Below are positions 11,442-12,075 of a DNA stretch of 12,075 bases, piece by piece; within the stretch, counting starts at the first letter, position 1, and every line of letters begins with the position of its first letter. Under the pieces are notes generated by a model, which saw only the letters and a list, made by a program, of their open reading frames with translations, ran no database searches and was not told the origin of the DNA. The stretch comes from an uncultured Oscillospiraceae bacterium. Its GTDB lineage: Bacteria; Bacillota; Clostridia; Oscillospirales; Oscillospiraceae. Made by a program: the position numbers and the translations under genes. The DNA is taken from positions 1 to 12,075 of the forward strand of contig CAAFMK010000201.1 in the NCBI GenBank assembly GCA_900763995.1, in the 5' to 3' direction.

Positions 11442-12075
11442 ATGAGAAGCAAAACTACAAGATCTGGAATTGTTTTAATGTATAATTGCTCTGGCCCTGA
11501 ATTTTCAAAGCTGCAGCAGATTTTTGCCATGCTCCGTCTGCGTATGCGGGTGATCAATCCCAACCAATATGATCTGCCTCTGGGAGAGCTGGCCATCGGT
11601 AAGGGAGAGCCAGGGGATGACTGCGAGCCTTTGAAGGAGGCTATGCTGGTATTTTGCGGCCTGAATAATGTGCTGCTGCACCAGGTGCTGAACATCATCA
11701 ACCTGGCCGAGCTGCCCCCAATCCCCCTCAAGGCTATTATGACCAATGCCAACCAGACATGGTCTACCAAGCAGCTTTATATTGAGCTGGTTCGGGAGCG
11801 TGAGGCAATCAAAGCCCAGGCTCAGAAGAAGGCTGGTGAGACCGCAGCCAAGGAGATAGCACAGCCCGTGGCAGAGGAGACCGCAGCCAAGGAGAAGGCC
11901 CCAGCCAAGCGCACCCGTGCGAAAAAGACCGAGGATGGCGCAGCGGAGGAGAAGGCCCCTGCCAAGCGCACCCGTGCGAAAAAGACCGAGGATGGCGCAG
12001 CCGAGGAGAAGGCCCCTGCCAAGCGCACCCGTGCGAAAAAGACCGAGGACGGCTCAGCGGAGGAGAAGGCCCCAG
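11442..12075 (+). CDS. DUF3783 protein with Lys/Arg/Ala/Pro-rich repeat tail (3' end cut by window edge)
   Basis: An open frame of at least 211 codons runs from the ATG at 11442 (AAAGGA about 10 bases upstream) off the end of the window. Residues 9-121 form a DUF3783 domain: GIVLMYNCSGPE (9-20), a YDLPLGELAIG segment (43-53), EAMLVFCGL (66-74) and PIPLKAIMTNANQTWSTKQLYIEL (94-116). DUF3783 has no known function. The tail from about 122 is highly charged, first ETAAKE-type imperfect repeats (133-151), then 19-residue repeats containing KAPAKRTRAKK. Such tails resemble histone-H1-like or AlgP-like segments that contact nucleic acid; no binding role is established here. It follows the metY-type gene by 67 bases without a clear terminator. 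The C-terminus and repeat number are unknown. Confidence 0.8.
   Translation, partial: MRSKTTRSGIVLMYNCSGPEFSKLQQIFAMLRLRMRVINPNQYDLPLGELAIGKGEPGDDCEPLKEAMLVFCGLNNVLLHQVLNIINLAELPPIPLKAIMTNANQTWSTKQLYIELVREREAIKAQAQKKAGETAAKEIAQPVAEETAAKEKAPAKRTRAKKTEDGAAEEKAPAKRTRAKKTEDGAAEEKAPAKRTRAKKTEDGSAEEKAP
11889..12075 (+). repeat. 57-bp in-frame tandem repeats (minisatellite) in the DUF3783 gene
   Basis: Three full units (11889-11945, 11946-12002, 12003-12059) and the beginning of a fourth (12060 onward) follow without gaps. Adjacent units differ at about three of 57 positions. Each encodes 19 residues including KAPAKRTRAKKTEDG. An upstream imperfect duplication places GAGACCGCAGCCAAGGAGA at 11838 and again at 11877. 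The array continues past the window end. Confidence 0.95.

Noticed and set aside
11822..12028. Repetitive minus-strand frame with AGAFSSAAPSSVFFARVRL repeats
   Set aside because: It is the mirror of the 57-bp repeats; the plus frame continues in phase from a DUF3783 domain, which explains the repeat periodicity.
11889..12075. Regularly spaced repeats as a CRISPR array
   Set aside because: The 57-bp units are contiguous with no unique spacers, keep the reading frame and encode a 19-residue protein repeat.

Overview
The window reads as chromosomal DNA of a low-GC-phylum (Firmicutes/Bacillota) anaerobe of the class Clostridia. The moderate GC, a spo0A gene, a 4-Cys TSCPD protein, DUF3783 and DUF4230 proteins, a ComEA-type HhH protein and an O-acetylhomoserine sulfhydrylase fit best with an Oscillospiraceae-type gut commensal (Flavonifractor/Intestinimonas-like). 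That placement is inferred from protein flavour, not from a marker-gene search. There is no IS element, prophage, CRISPR array, tRNA or rRNA in view.

Layout. Positions 1-1210 (minus strand) hold the N-terminal part of a membrane-anchored DUF4230 protein, cut by the window edge, and behind it a tRNA1(Val) N6-adenine methyltransferase (trmN6). A divergent intergene with two extended -10 promoters (about 1269-1301) leads to the plus-strand pair rsmI-murC (1390-3650). A 354-base gene-free stretch (3651-4004) contains a perfect 12-bp hairpin, a sigmaA-like promoter and three near-matches to Spo0A boxes. It precedes spo0A (4005-4745), which is followed by a small 4-Cys TSCPD protein (4844-5095). 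A strong bidirectional terminator (5120-5164) separates these from a convergent D,D-carboxypeptidase gene of the DacA/DacF type (minus, 5240-6613).

From 6800 a compact plus-strand operon follows: a membrane-anchored HhH (ComEA-like) protein, an OmpR-type response regulator, a membrane histidine kinase starting at TTG, and a GerMN-domain lipoprotein whose start overlaps the kinase stop. A promoter region at 9950-9999 then serves an O-acetylhomoserine sulfhydrylase (metY-type, 10091-11374). The window ends inside a DUF3783 protein (11442 onward) carrying a Lys/Arg/Ala/Pro-rich tail built from 57-bp tandem repeats.

Themes: envelope synthesis and remodelling (MurC, D,D-carboxypeptidase), a developmental regulator (Spo0A) and an envelope-type two-component system with its own lipoprotein sit together. 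The most notable observation is that this Spo0A looks non-canonical. The residue aligned with the phosphorylated Asp is Glu57, one of the paired acidic residues is Thr12, and about eight residues are missing just before the conserved recognition-helix segment. This suggests a Spo0A that is not controlled by the usual phosphorelay. Other points of interest are the kinase-regulator-GerMN lipoprotein cassette, which parallels actinobacterial MtrA-MtrB-LpqB, and the repeat-tailed DUF3783 protein.
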